Source of the DNA: Pseudohongiella sp.
GTDB lineage: Bacteria > Pseudomonadota > Gammaproteobacteria > Pseudomonadales > Pseudohongiellaceae
Direction: 5' to 3'
DNA: 27,429 bases
Assembly (NCBI GenBank): GCA_030652635.1
Contig: JAUSPW010000386.1
Location: 1-27,429, forward strand
A program made the translations under genes and the position numbers. The notes beneath the pieces were generated by a model that had not been told where the DNA came from, made no database searches, and worked only from the letters and a program-made list of their open reading frames with translations. Positions 15,450 through 23,385 of this stretch are shown piece by piece. The stretch's first letter is position 1, and each line of letters opens with the position of its first letter.

Positions 15450-18400
15450 CTACTGTTGTTTGCGACGCGCATCAAGAATGCGCTCAATACTTTGCAGGCG
15501 TTGGCGCATTCGCTCGCCCACGGCCGCTGCAGAAAATTCCTGTTGGATGGTCTTGCGTGCCTGCTCGCCAATTGCTTTGACACGCGCAGGATTATGCGCG
15601 AGATCTCGCATTTCAGTTGCGGCATGATCAACGTCGGGCACTGCCCAATGTTGATGCGCCTCATACGGGCCATAATCTTTGCCCAGTTTTTTGAGTGTGT
15701 ACTGAATGGCGACACAGTTATTGCTGCGCATGTACTCAGTGTTACCAGACCAACCGGTCAGTAATGCAACTTTGCCCAGCGACATTGCTTCTGCAGGACC
15801 CAATCCAAAACCTTCTGCATGATGCAAAGACACATAACAATCACAACAATTGATCAATGAATCAATTTGCGCCCGGTCAAAGTGAGTATCGAGCAGTACA
15901 ATGTTTTGATAATCACCGACCAGGCTGCGCAATATCTTCAGGCTGCCTTCGTCGGCATTGTTGATTTTTATCAGCAACTGCACCGAGGAATCGTCGGCTG
16001 CAAAGGCTTTCTGGAACGCCATGATTGAGCCGAAAGGATTCTTGCGCTGCGCAATACTGTGCGTATCAAACATGCTGATAAACACAAAGGCCTTATCGGG
16101 AATTCCAAAGTACGCACGTGAATACTGGTGCGCGCTATCAACATCAACGTTGATGATATGTGGAATTGTGACCACCGGGATGGGTGATTTTGCTGCGACA
16201 GCCTGATTGACATACGCCGACGGTACCCACACTTCATCCAGCAGGTCAAAACTTTCCAGCCATCGGTCAGGGAACTCTGGCATTTCCCACGCCCAGAAAC
16301 CGATGTTGTAGTGCTGCCCAAACCAATTTTTGCCCAGATCTTTCATGACGCCGGGGGTATGATCAGCATTGATGTGGATGAGATTGATGCCATAGCGCGG
16401 CTTGGAAATTTCCCGGTGCTGCCAGCGCAGGTTATCCATGCGTGATGGATTACCCTTTTCGTAGTTCAAAATACCAAACGGCACCCCGGAGGCTTCCAAT
16501 GCGGCGGCGTTGCCGCGCGCTGCTTCGCCAACGCCCATGCTGGCGCGGATATAGGCGATCAGGTGCACACCACTTTCATTTGTTGTTGCTGCGGCGTCGG
16601 GTACCACCACCGAACTGGCGCTTGGCACTGGTGCCAGCACATAGTCTTCGCGGGTCAAATCCATATTAGGATTAAAGTAAGGATCCCCGCCCAGAAAGCG
16701 ATGCTGCCAGCGATCCCACATGGCCTTTTCATCTTGCCCGATGGGTTTGCTTTGGCGGCTGACACTTTCGTGATGAATCAGTCGGCTGTGAGGCGTCCAC
16801 ACATTCCGAAGTCCGGCTTCCAGCGCGCGCATACACAGATCTATGTCGTTGCCAACAATCGACAGTTGCTCATCAAAGCGCCCGAGTTGTTCAAAGCGGT
16901 CGCGCCTGATCATCTGGCAGGCACCGGTATTGCCGGATACCTCACGAACACATTTATCCAGCTCGCCGTAAATGCCTTCGCCGGGCAGCTGCTTGTGGAA
17001 CAAGTGCCGGGCACCGCCACCATGATCCACCAGAAACACGCCACCATGCTGTATCGCGCCATTGGGATACAACAGCAGCGCACCGACGGTGCCCACATCG
17101 TCTCTTAATGCTTGCGCAACCAGTTCTTCCAGCCAGTCTGGCTGAATAATCTCGATATCATCATTCAGAAACAGCAGCAATTCGCCGTGGCTTTTGTCTG
17201 CCCCGATATTGTTCAGGCGTGACCAGTTGAATGCTTCGTTACAATCAATGACCACGGCGCCTTGCTCGTGCGCATACTGGATGCCATCCGGGAATTTGCC
17301 GCGGCTGTTATCAAGAATCACCACCTCGATGGCTGGATAGGTGCTGGTTTTTAAGGTGTCCAGACATGGCTTCAGGAAGCGCATATTTCCTGTGGTTGGG
17401 ATAATGATGGATACCAGTGGTGTCTGCGCTACGCTCCACTGCACGCGTCGGCACTCACTGCCTTCGATGGGTTGAACCTTGGCGTGCAGCGCATGTTTTT
17501 CCAGATAATTTGCCAGTGCCTGGGTTTCTGCGGCCAGTTCACGCTCACGCGCGCTGGCCGGGCGTTCAGCAGCGCTCCATAAGACATCGGCGATGCGCGT
17601 CACGTCATTGAATCTGCACGGCAGTCCCAGTTCCAGCAATACGCTGAATCGCCAGCTTGAGGTTTGTGTGTCAACAGGGTGTGTATTGGTAACTTGCCTG
17701 CTATCAGCAAAATACACGTTGCCAATGTAGTTCTGACTGAGCAAACGATCTGGAGACCACTCCGTGGTAAACATGGGCGACACGGCATTGCCGTTGCTGT
17801 CAATCTGATCATGGTCAGAGTACAGCAGCACGGTGTTTTCCTGCCATGCAAACGCCACACGCCACAGGCAATCGGGTCGCAGCACGTCACCCGCAGCCAG
17901 CAAACACACCGCGGTACTGTTGCAGGCCTGCAGCGAAGGCCAGATGTTGTCCGGATTGATCAGTCTGGCGGCCGGCAACACGGCTTGCACTAGGTCATGC
18001 AGCGCTGCCTGATCAGCTGCCGGTGCTGAAATCAGGCATTCAAATTCTTTGCAGGTTTGTGCAGACAAGCTGATCAGCGTAGCGCGCAGTGCCGGCAGTT
18101 GCCGCGCGTCTGCATGGATAGAATCATCAAATTGCACCAGCACGGTGAAGGTCCGATCAGAGGGAATCGATGTCTCGGACTGGGCCTGTAATGCATCGGC
18201 ATCTGGCGAGGTGTCACGCAGCCAGCGCTGATATACCGTTACTGACGGCTGAAAAATAAAGTTGCGCGATACCCGGTTCTGTTGCCCCTTTTCGTCACGC
18301 GCCACTAGGCTTATTTGATGCTGTCCCGGTGTCAGATCAGTGGTACTGATCAGGCGCGCAAAACCGATACGTTGAGCGTCTTCAAGCCGGTCATGGGCTG

Positions 18401-20096
18401 GCAAGGGATGGACATCGTAGAACAGATCCTGATCAACAAATATTTGTACGCTGACCACCGTGTTGCTTGACCAGGCCCAGCCTTGCACAGTGAAGTGATC
18501 GGGTAGCACGGTATGCTCAGCCGACGGCCACACAATGCCCGCCTGAATGCTTGAGACAGGCTGTTGCGCTGGGTGTTGAACAGCACCAGACAAGCTACTG
18601 GCTGTGCGTCGCGGCAAGACAGCGGCCACCAACTTGTTAAGACGGTGACGCATCCAGCGATAGGGCGCTGTCACTCGCCATGAAAACGAATTGAGGATTT
18701 CTTTGACGCCGCGATCCAGTTCTTCATGAGCCAGATTCAAAGAGATATAGTCGCTTTGCAACAACTGCAACTTGTGTTCTGTGCTTTGTAATTGTTGTTG
18801 CGTTTGGGCAATGACCGCGTTGGCATCGCCAAGTTCGCTGACTTTCAGGTTCAACTGCTCGCTTGTGTGGTTAAGCTGCCCCTGCGTGTCCGCCAGTGCT
18901 TGTTCAGTCGCTGCGAGCTGTGCGTGTGATGTCGACAGTCGTTGTGTGGTTTGCTCAAGTGCACGCTGTGATTCGTTCAGCTCGGAATGTAGCTGCTCGA
19001 TCACACTGGACAGTTGCTGCTTGTCATTGTGCAGTGCAGAAATATCCTGCCGCAGCAGTTCACTGCCACGCTGCAGCGATTCAATCTCGCGGTGTAATGT
19101 CTGGTTGTTTTCTTGCAAGGTATTCGCTGCGGCGCTGAGTAAGTCAGCCTCGCTGCGCAGCGCTGCAAGGGCGCGCTGCAAGGTCAGAAACTCCGCTTTT
19201 TTAGCCTTGAGTTTTGCCTCGACCTGCTCAAGTTGATTGCGTGCTTTGTTGAGTTCTGCCGTGCGTGTATCCAGCAGTCCGTGGCTCTCACTCAGTTCGT
19301 CGTGCAGTTGAGTCAGCGCAGGTGTTTGATCAACCAGACCCAGCAATGCATTCCACTCGGCGCCACTCCAGCGCAAACGCCATTTTTCGAGCAGTCTGGA
19401 TCGTGCGTCCGCACTGGGATGACCAGCCTGATAACGTTGCTGGTGTTGCTCAAGCATGGTGTGAGAATCGCCGCCCATACGGTAATAGGCGCCTACCTTG
19501 TTCAGCAACGTAAATCGGGTGTGTTCGGCGCATTGCAGCCAGAAATCCCAATCTTCATAAATAGGCAGAGACTCATCAAAACAGCAGCCCAGATCCAGCA
19601 GCTCGCGCGAAAACAGCGCCGAGTGAATAGGAATAAAGTTGTCGCGCCGCAGCGTTGTAATATCAAAAGGGACAGCGATGATGTCCTTGGTTTTGATGCC
19701 GTGTTCGCTGACCATTTGTGTTGCGCTGTAGACAACGTTGACTGCCGGCTCTGCCTGCATCACGCGTATGAGTGACTGCAGGTGTTTGGCATCAATCCAG
19801 TCGTCGTCGTCAAGAAACAACAGATACTCGCCTTGTGCAGCCTTTAAGCCGGCGTTTGCTGCTTTGGGTCGATCCAGCTGTTTGCCAGTACAGACCAGAC
19901 GTAAGGTGATATGCGCAGGTAGCGTTGGTAGTGTGATTGCGCCAGTGCCAAGCGCATCAACCACGACCAGCTCAATATTTTTCCAGCTCTGTTGACACAC
20001 AGAGTCCAGGGTTTGAGCAAGAGTCGGGCGGTTGACGCTGCGGCAAATAATCGAAATGAGCACAGGGCTTTTTTCAGAGCGCAAAGGTGAGTCCAT
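15450..20096 (-). CDS. Giant multi-domain glycosyltransferase (GT2, coiled coil, Ig-like, GT2-like, GT2, GT4)
   Basis: One 1548-residue protein holds several modules. Residues 11-235: GT2 domain with LLFLDDDDW (92-100). Residues 262-465: long heptad-type coiled coil rich in Leu, Gln, Glu and Ser. Residues 471-500: an SWRVTAPYRW-type basic linker. Residues 535-615: beta-sandwich segment with VQGWAWSS and a GFARL...PGQHQISLVARDEKG pattern. Residues 650-800: GT2-like domain in which the metal motif is degenerate (LLAAGDVL) but LLYSDHDQID and LLSQNYIGN remain. Residues 893-1130: intact GT2 with FLNDDIEI (976-983) and GNDIDLCMRA. Residues 1176-1545: GT4-like domain with HHAEGFGLGPAEAMSLGK (1425-1442; E1428 and E1436). 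No signal peptide or clear membrane span, so it should be cytoplasmic or peripheral. It follows DUF484 by 8 nt without a good ribosome site. Likely role: building a surface polysaccharide with several linkages. Confidence 0.92.
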   Translation of the reverse strand: MDSPLRSEKSPVLISIICRSVNRPTLAQTLDSVCQQSWKNIELVVVDALGTGAITLPTLPAHITLRLVCTGKQLDRPKAANAGLKAAQGEYLLFLDDDDWIDAKHLQSLIRVMQAEPAVNVVYSATQMVSEHGIKTKDIIAVPFDITTLRRDNFIPIHSALFSRELLDLGCCFDESLPIYEDWDFWLQCAEHTRFTLLNKVGAYYRMGGDSHTMLEQHQQRYQAGHPSADARSRLLEKWRLRWSGAEWNALLGLVDQTPALTQLHDELSESHGLLDTRTAELNKARNQLEQVEAKLKAKKAEFLTLQRALAALRSEADLLSAAANTLQENNQTLHREIESLQRGSELLRQDISALHNDKQQLSSVIEQLHSELNESQRALEQTTQRLSTSHAQLAATEQALADTQGQLNHTSEQLNLKVSELGDANAVIAQTQQQLQSTEHKLQLLQSDYISLNLAHEELDRGVKEILNSFSWRVTAPYRWMRHRLNKLVAAVLPRRTASSLSGAVQHPAQQPVSSIQAGIVWPSAEHTVLPDHFTVQGWAWSSNTVVSVQIFVDQDLFYDVHPLPAHDRLEDAQRIGFARLISTTDLTPGQHQISLVARDEKGQQNRVSRNFIFQPSVTVYQRWLRDTSPDADALQAQSETSIPSDRTFTVLVQFDDSIHADARQLPALRATLISLSAQTCKEFECLISAPAADQAALHDLVQAVLPAARLINPDNIWPSLQACNSTAVCLLAAGDVLRPDCLWRVAFAWQENTVLLYSDHDQIDSNGNAVSPMFTTEWSPDRLLSQNYIGNVYFADSRQVTNTHPVDTQTSSWRFSVLLELGLPCRFNDVTRIADVLWSAAERPASARERELAAETQALANYLEKHALHAKVQPIEGSECRRVQWSVAQTPLVSIIIPTTGNMRFLKPCLDTLKTSTYPAIEVVILDNSRGKFPDGIQYAHEQGAVVIDCNEAFNWSRLNNIGADKSHGELLLFLNDDIEIIQPDWLEELVAQALRDDVGTVGALLLYPNGAIQHGGVFLVDHGGGARHLFHKQLPGEGIYGELDKCVREVSGNTGACQMIRRDRFEQLGRFDEQLSIVGNDIDLCMRALEAGLRNVWTPHSRLIHHESVSRQSKPIGQDEKAMWDRWQHRFLGGDPYFNPNMDLTREDYVLAPVPSASSVVVPDAAATTNESGVHLIAYIRASMGVGEAARGNAAALEASGVPFGILNYEKGNPSRMDNLRWQHREISKPRYGINLIHINADHTPGVMKDLGKNWFGQHYNIGFWAWEMPEFPDRWLESFDLLDEVWVPSAYVNQAVAAKSPIPVVTIPHIINVDVDSAHQYSRAYFGIPDKAFVFISMFDTHSIAQRKNPFGSIMAFQKAFAADDSSVQLLIKINNADEGSLKILRSLVGDYQNIVLLDTHFDRAQIDSLINCCDCYVSLHHAEGFGLGPAEAMSLGKVALLTGWSGNTEYMRSNNCVAIQYTLKKLGKDYGPYEAHQHWAVPDVDHAATEMRDLAHNPARVKAIGEQARKTIQQEFSAAAVGERMRQRLQSIERILDARRKQQ

Positions 20097-20104
20097 ACGT
20101 AGGT

Positions 20105-20806
20105 TCAGCGCAACATCTGCAGGCGATTAACCAGCGAACCCAGCACTTCTGCAATGAAGTTCAGAAACAGTGTGTCCAGTTCATCATTAAAATAGTCCTG
20201 AGATTGATTGCCGATCGCAAGAATGGCCAACAGGTTGTTGCCGTGTGTGACCGGACACAATGCTGCAGAGCGCAGGGCTGGCAACATTTCAGGGAACAGC
20301 AGCTGCGACGTTTCCTTGTCGAGTTGTTGGCACAGGACGCGTTTGCTTCTAAACAGCGAGGGGAAGCGCTTTTGAAATTCGCTGGCGGTGGCTGGTGTAT
20401 CTACCAGAATCAGTTTGCAGGCATCAATGCCTGGCTGGGTCGCCAGATTGCATTCGGTGACACTGGCCAATTGCACCAGATTGTCCTCTTCCAGCAACAT
20501 GAGTATCAGGTTGCGCGTGACACTGAACAGCTGATCGTTATAGCGGGCGTTTTCCAGCAGAGCATTAAGCGTATGTCGTGACTCAATGCTTCGGTCCCGC
20601 AAAATTTTTACCTGGCGTTCCAGCAGCGATACTGCCTTGCCACTTTCATGGGGTACGGTCATGTCAGCGAGCAGTACATCGCGGTCACTGAAAAAGTCAG
20701 GATTGGCTTTGAGGTAGGCAGCAACATCTTCGGCATCCAGCATCGGGGTTTTGTCATCACTGCCGGAGCCTCCCGACTTGCGTGCGGGCGAGAACTCATT
20801 GCTCAT
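20105..20806 (-). CDS. DUF484 family protein (YigA-like, GAF fold)
   Basis: The 233-residue protein has the DUF484 layout: an N-terminal helical part with DVAAYLKANPDFFSDRDVLL and VSLLERQVKILRDR, then a GAF-like domain with LLFPEMLPALRSAALCPV and LLAILAIGNQSQDYF near the end. The role of the family is unknown. In gammaproteobacteria it usually lies between dapF and xerC. Here dapF is upstream, 56 nt away, but xerC is not downstream. A strong AGGAAG ribosome site lies about 6 nt before ATG 20806. The product is probably soluble. Confidence 0.93.
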   Translation of the reverse strand: MSNEFSPARKSGGSGSDDKTPMLDAEDVAAYLKANPDFFSDRDVLLADMTVPHESGKAVSLLERQVKILRDRSIESRHTLNALLENARYNDQLFSVTRNLILMLLEEDNLVQLASVTECNLATQPGIDACKLILVDTPATASEFQKRFPSLFRSKRVLCQQLDKETSQLLFPEMLPALRSAALCPVTHGNNLLAILAIGNQSQDYFNDELDTLFLNFIAEVLGSLVNRLQMLR

Positions 20807-20862
20807 ATCTGCTTCCTGTTAGGTTTGTTGTTATCCATTATGTTGTGATCAAGACTGCGCGT

Positions 20863-21735
20863 TTACAGCAGCAGAACCCCTTCATAAACCATGGTGGCGG
20901 GCCCTGTCATCAATACAGATGATTGCGCTCCATGCCACTCGATTTCAAGCTCGCCACCGGTCAGTATTGCGCGCACTTTGTTGTCCAGCAGCCCAGCGTT
21001 GATGCCACACACAACAGCCGCGCAGGTACCGGTGCCACACGCTTCAGTTTCACCCGCGCCCCGTTCAAACACGCGTAGCCTGATTGTACTGCGATCAATT
21101 ATCTGCATAAAGCCGACATTGACCCCCTGCGGGAAGGCCGGCCATTGACACAAAACCGCGCCCAGTGTGGTGACGGGGGCGGTGTTGCAATCGGTTACGG
21201 TGATGACAATGTGCGGGTTACCCATCGACACTGCCTGAAACTGCACATCCGTCAATGTGTCCGAACCCGGCTGTTGCGGCACGCTAAGCGTGTAAAACGC
21301 TTGTTGTGATTCGATGTCAAACGGCAATGATGCGGGTGAAAAATCCGGCGCGCCCATATCGACGGTGACCAGACCGTTATGATGACTGTGCAGCTCCAGT
21401 AAGCGGTTCATGGTTTGCACTCTGATCGGGCTGCGTGCAATCAGCCCCCGATGCAACACATACCGCGCAAAGCAGCGCGCGCCAATGCCGCAATGTTCGA
21501 CTTCGCTGCCATCGGGATTAAAAATGCGGTAGCTGAAGTCAGCATCCGGACGCAGCGGCGGGCCAATGATCAGTAGCTGGTCAAATCCGATTCCTCGCTT
21601 GCGATCGCCGAGCTGCCGCACTTGCTCCGGGGTGAGTTCTACCGGGTGCGAAATGGTGTCCAGCACAACAAAATCATTGCCGAGGCCATGCATTTTGGTA
21701 AATGGAATGCGTTGATATGCCTTGGATTGGGTCAT
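20863..21735 (-). CDS. dapF: Diaminopimelate epimerase with an altered active-site motif
   Basis: From ATG 21735 the product is 290 residues. DapF converts LL- to meso-diaminopimelate for lysine and peptidoglycan synthesis, using two cysteines as acid and base. Both are present: Cys82 in EHCGIGARC and Cys233 in TEACGTGTCAA. The start region FTKMHGLGNDFVVLD, the NVGF segment and ERGAGETEACGTG are standard. The odd feature is Ile84 where the family has Asn in CGNGARC (codon ATT against the expected AAT). That Asn is part of the substrate-binding site. The start was chosen because it lies 4 nt after the lysA stop. A longer frame to 21810 would overlap lysA by 71 nt. It is in the lptM-lysA-dapF-DUF484 operon. 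Confidence 0.95.
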   Translation of the reverse strand: MTQSKAYQRIPFTKMHGLGNDFVVLDTISHPVELTPEQVRQLGDRKRGIGFDQLLIIGPPLRPDADFSYRIFNPDGSEVEHCGIGARCFARYVLHRGLIARSPIRVQTMNRLLELHSHHNGLVTVDMGAPDFSPASLPFDIESQQAFYTLSVPQQPGSDTLTDVQFQAVSMGNPHIVITVTDCNTAPVTTLGAVLCQWPAFPQGVNVGFMQIIDRSTIRLRVFERGAGETEACGTGTCAAVVCGINAGLLDNKVRAILTGGELEIEWHGAQSSVLMTGPATMVYEGVLLL

Positions 21736-21739
21736 GGTG

Positions 21740-23008
21740 TCAGTCTGCCAGGACTTGTTCGAGACTGAGCTGATAGTCAATTGTTTCCCTCTGGCGAACC
21801 ACGGTGGCACGATCGTTATCGACCATCACTTCGGCCGCTCGGTTGCGCGTGTTGTAATTGGAACTCATGACAAAGCCATAAGCACCCGCCGAGCGTACTG
21901 CCAGAAGATCACCGGCGGCAATACTCAATGTGCGTTCCTTGCCAAGAAAATCGCCAGACTCACAAACCGGACCCACAACATCGTAGGTGTGTGCAGGTCG
22001 CAGTGCCTGTTCTGATGCAGAAAACTGTTGTCTGACCGGCACAATTTCTTGCCAGGCTCCATACAAGGAAGGTCTCAGCAAATCGTTCATAGCCGCGTCA
22101 ATGATGGCAAAATGCTTGTAAGTGGTGTGCTTGAGAAATTCAACACGCGTTAGCAGAATGCCGGCATTGGCACATATTGATCGGCCAGGCTCCATGATCA
22201 GCGTCAGGTTGCGGCCTTGAATTTTTTCCTTTACCGCACGGATCAGTTCCCCCGGTTCGGGTGGTGTTTCCTGATTGTAGACCACGCCGAGCCCGCCACC
22301 GATATCAAGATGCTGAAGGTTTATGCCCGCCTGCGCCAGTCGATCGATCAAGGACAGAATCTTGTCGATGGCATCCAGATACGGCGCAATTGTGGTCAGT
22401 TGCGAGCCGATATGGCAGTCAATGCCCGTGATATCTATATGGCTCATGGTGGCGGCGCGCTGGTAAACCGCAAACGCTGCCGCGATATCGATACCAAATT
22501 TATTTTCTTTCAGGCCCGTCGAGATATAGGGGTGTGTGCCGGCATCAACGTCCGGGTTGACGCGCAAGGAGATGGCAGCGCGCTTGCCTGTTCGCTGAGC
22601 AACCGCATTGATACGATCCAGTTCGGCATCTGATTCCACGTTAAAACATAGGATGCCCGCGTTCAGTGCCTGCTCAATTTCGATTTCAGTTTTACCCAGT
22701 CCTGAAAAAATTACTTTGGCAGGATCTCCGCCAGCTCGCAGGACACGCGTTAATTCACCACCGGACACAATATCAAAACCTGCTCCGATACGTGCCAGCA
22801 CGTTGAGCACGGCCAGATTGGAATTAGCCTTCACTGCAAAACAGGTCAGATGTTCAATGCCTTCAAAAGCCCGCTCGTATGACAGCAGGTTATGTTCCAG
22901 CGCTGCTCTGGAATAGACGTAACATGGGGTGCCGAATTGTTCCGCAAGCGCACTTAACGGCAGGTTTTCAGCTGACAGCTCGCCGTTCTGATATTGAAAT
23001 GGGTTCAT
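21740..23008 (-). CDS. lysA: Diaminopimelate decarboxylase
   Basis: The 422-residue protein is a full-length fold-III PLP enzyme. The PLP lysine is K60 in FAVKANSN. Other landmarks are GAGFDIVSGGEL, GLKENKFGID, DCHIGSQL, the phosphate-binding LDIGGGLGV, EPGRSICANAG and the C-terminal CESGDFLG, whose Cys reaches the partner active site in the dimer. It turns meso-diaminopimelate into lysine and CO2. An AGGA ribosome site lies about 5-8 nt before ATG 23008. The start overlaps the end of lptM by 41 nt, and dapF follows after 4 nt, so the three are one operon with a shared pathway. Confidence 0.97.
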   Translation of the reverse strand: MNPFQYQNGELSAENLPLSALAEQFGTPCYVYSRAALEHNLLSYERAFEGIEHLTCFAVKANSNLAVLNVLARIGAGFDIVSGGELTRVLRAGGDPAKVIFSGLGKTEIEIEQALNAGILCFNVESDAELDRINAVAQRTGKRAAISLRVNPDVDAGTHPYISTGLKENKFGIDIAAAFAVYQRAATMSHIDITGIDCHIGSQLTTIAPYLDAIDKILSLIDRLAQAGINLQHLDIGGGLGVVYNQETPPEPGELIRAVKEKIQGRNLTLIMEPGRSICANAGILLTRVEFLKHTTYKHFAIIDAAMNDLLRPSLYGAWQEIVPVRQQFSASEQALRPAHTYDVVGPVCESGDFLGKERTLSIAAGDLLAVRSAGAYGFVMSSNYNTRNRAAEVMVDNDRATVVRQRETIDYQLSLEQVLAD

Positions 23009-23150
23009 GGTGTCCTGAATCAGTGATCGGCAATATCAGAGATTGGGCGGGGGGTAAGGGTGCAGGTCGTTGCAGCGGCCCTTTTTGGCCGCAAGCACTC
23101 AATCCGCCTGTCGTCAGGCTGATGATAATGATGAGCGCTGCTCTGTACAC
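22968..23150 (-). CDS. lptM: LptM (YifL/LppL) small lipoprotein
   Basis: This 60-residue protein starts at GTG 23150. It has a short hydrophobic signal ending in a lipobox, LSAC, at residues 17-20, so Cys20 would be lipidated. The following CGQKGPL is the conserved mature start of LptM, the lipoprotein that aids LptD maturation in the LPS translocon. The mature part is proline rich at first and ends without clear structure. Position directly before lysA is conserved in gammaproteobacteria. It overlaps lysA by 41 nt, which is unusual but plausible for a coupled gene. A GGGGA about 8 nt upstream may serve as ribosome site. Confidence 0.9.
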   Translation of the reverse strand: MYRAALIIIISLTTGGLSACGQKGPLQRPAPLPPAQSLILPITDSGHHEPISISERRAVS

Positions 23151-23197
23151 CTGTTGAGTCCCCGTAGTCTGTGGTTTTGCCTGTTAAGTTGCGCGCG

Positions 23198-23227
23198 ATT
23201 ATAGCCGGTTATCCTCGGTGCGGCTAA
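23198..23227 (-). promoter_or_regulatory. Putative promoter of the lptM-lysA-dapF-DUF484-glycosyltransferase operon
   Basis: On the minus strand a perfect TATAAT (23203-23198) has a weak TTAGCC (23227-23222) 18 nt upstream. Transcription would start near 23191, about 40 nt before lptM. The -10 box is good, the -35 box is poor. Confidence 0.4.
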
Positions 23228-23372
23228 TCCAGCCTTAAAACATCAGGCTTTTTTGGCGTCAATTAGCCATCTGGCTAGTCGCTCGATGCGCGCACTTGTG
23301 CCACAGTTCGGTCTTACCAAACAAACAACAACATAGGTATGCTTGCCCGACTACAATCATTGGTGAGACGGC

Positions 23373-23379
23373 AAGGAGA
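23373..23379 (+). promoter_or_regulatory. Ribosome binding site deciding the response-regulator start
   Basis: AAGGAGA ends 6 nt before ATG 23386. The product then begins MRILLIDDHD, the normal start of a receiver domain, so the longer frame from 23296 is rejected. Confidence 0.75.
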
Positions 23380-23385
23380 ATACGG

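Noticed and set aside
15443..15715. N-terminal extension of the PhyH gene (start at 15715)
   Set aside because: It would overlap the giant glycosyltransferase by about 270 nt. The family start and an AGAGG site support 15442.
21736..21810. Longer dapF start
   Set aside because: It would overlap lysA. ATG 21735 gives the family N-terminus.
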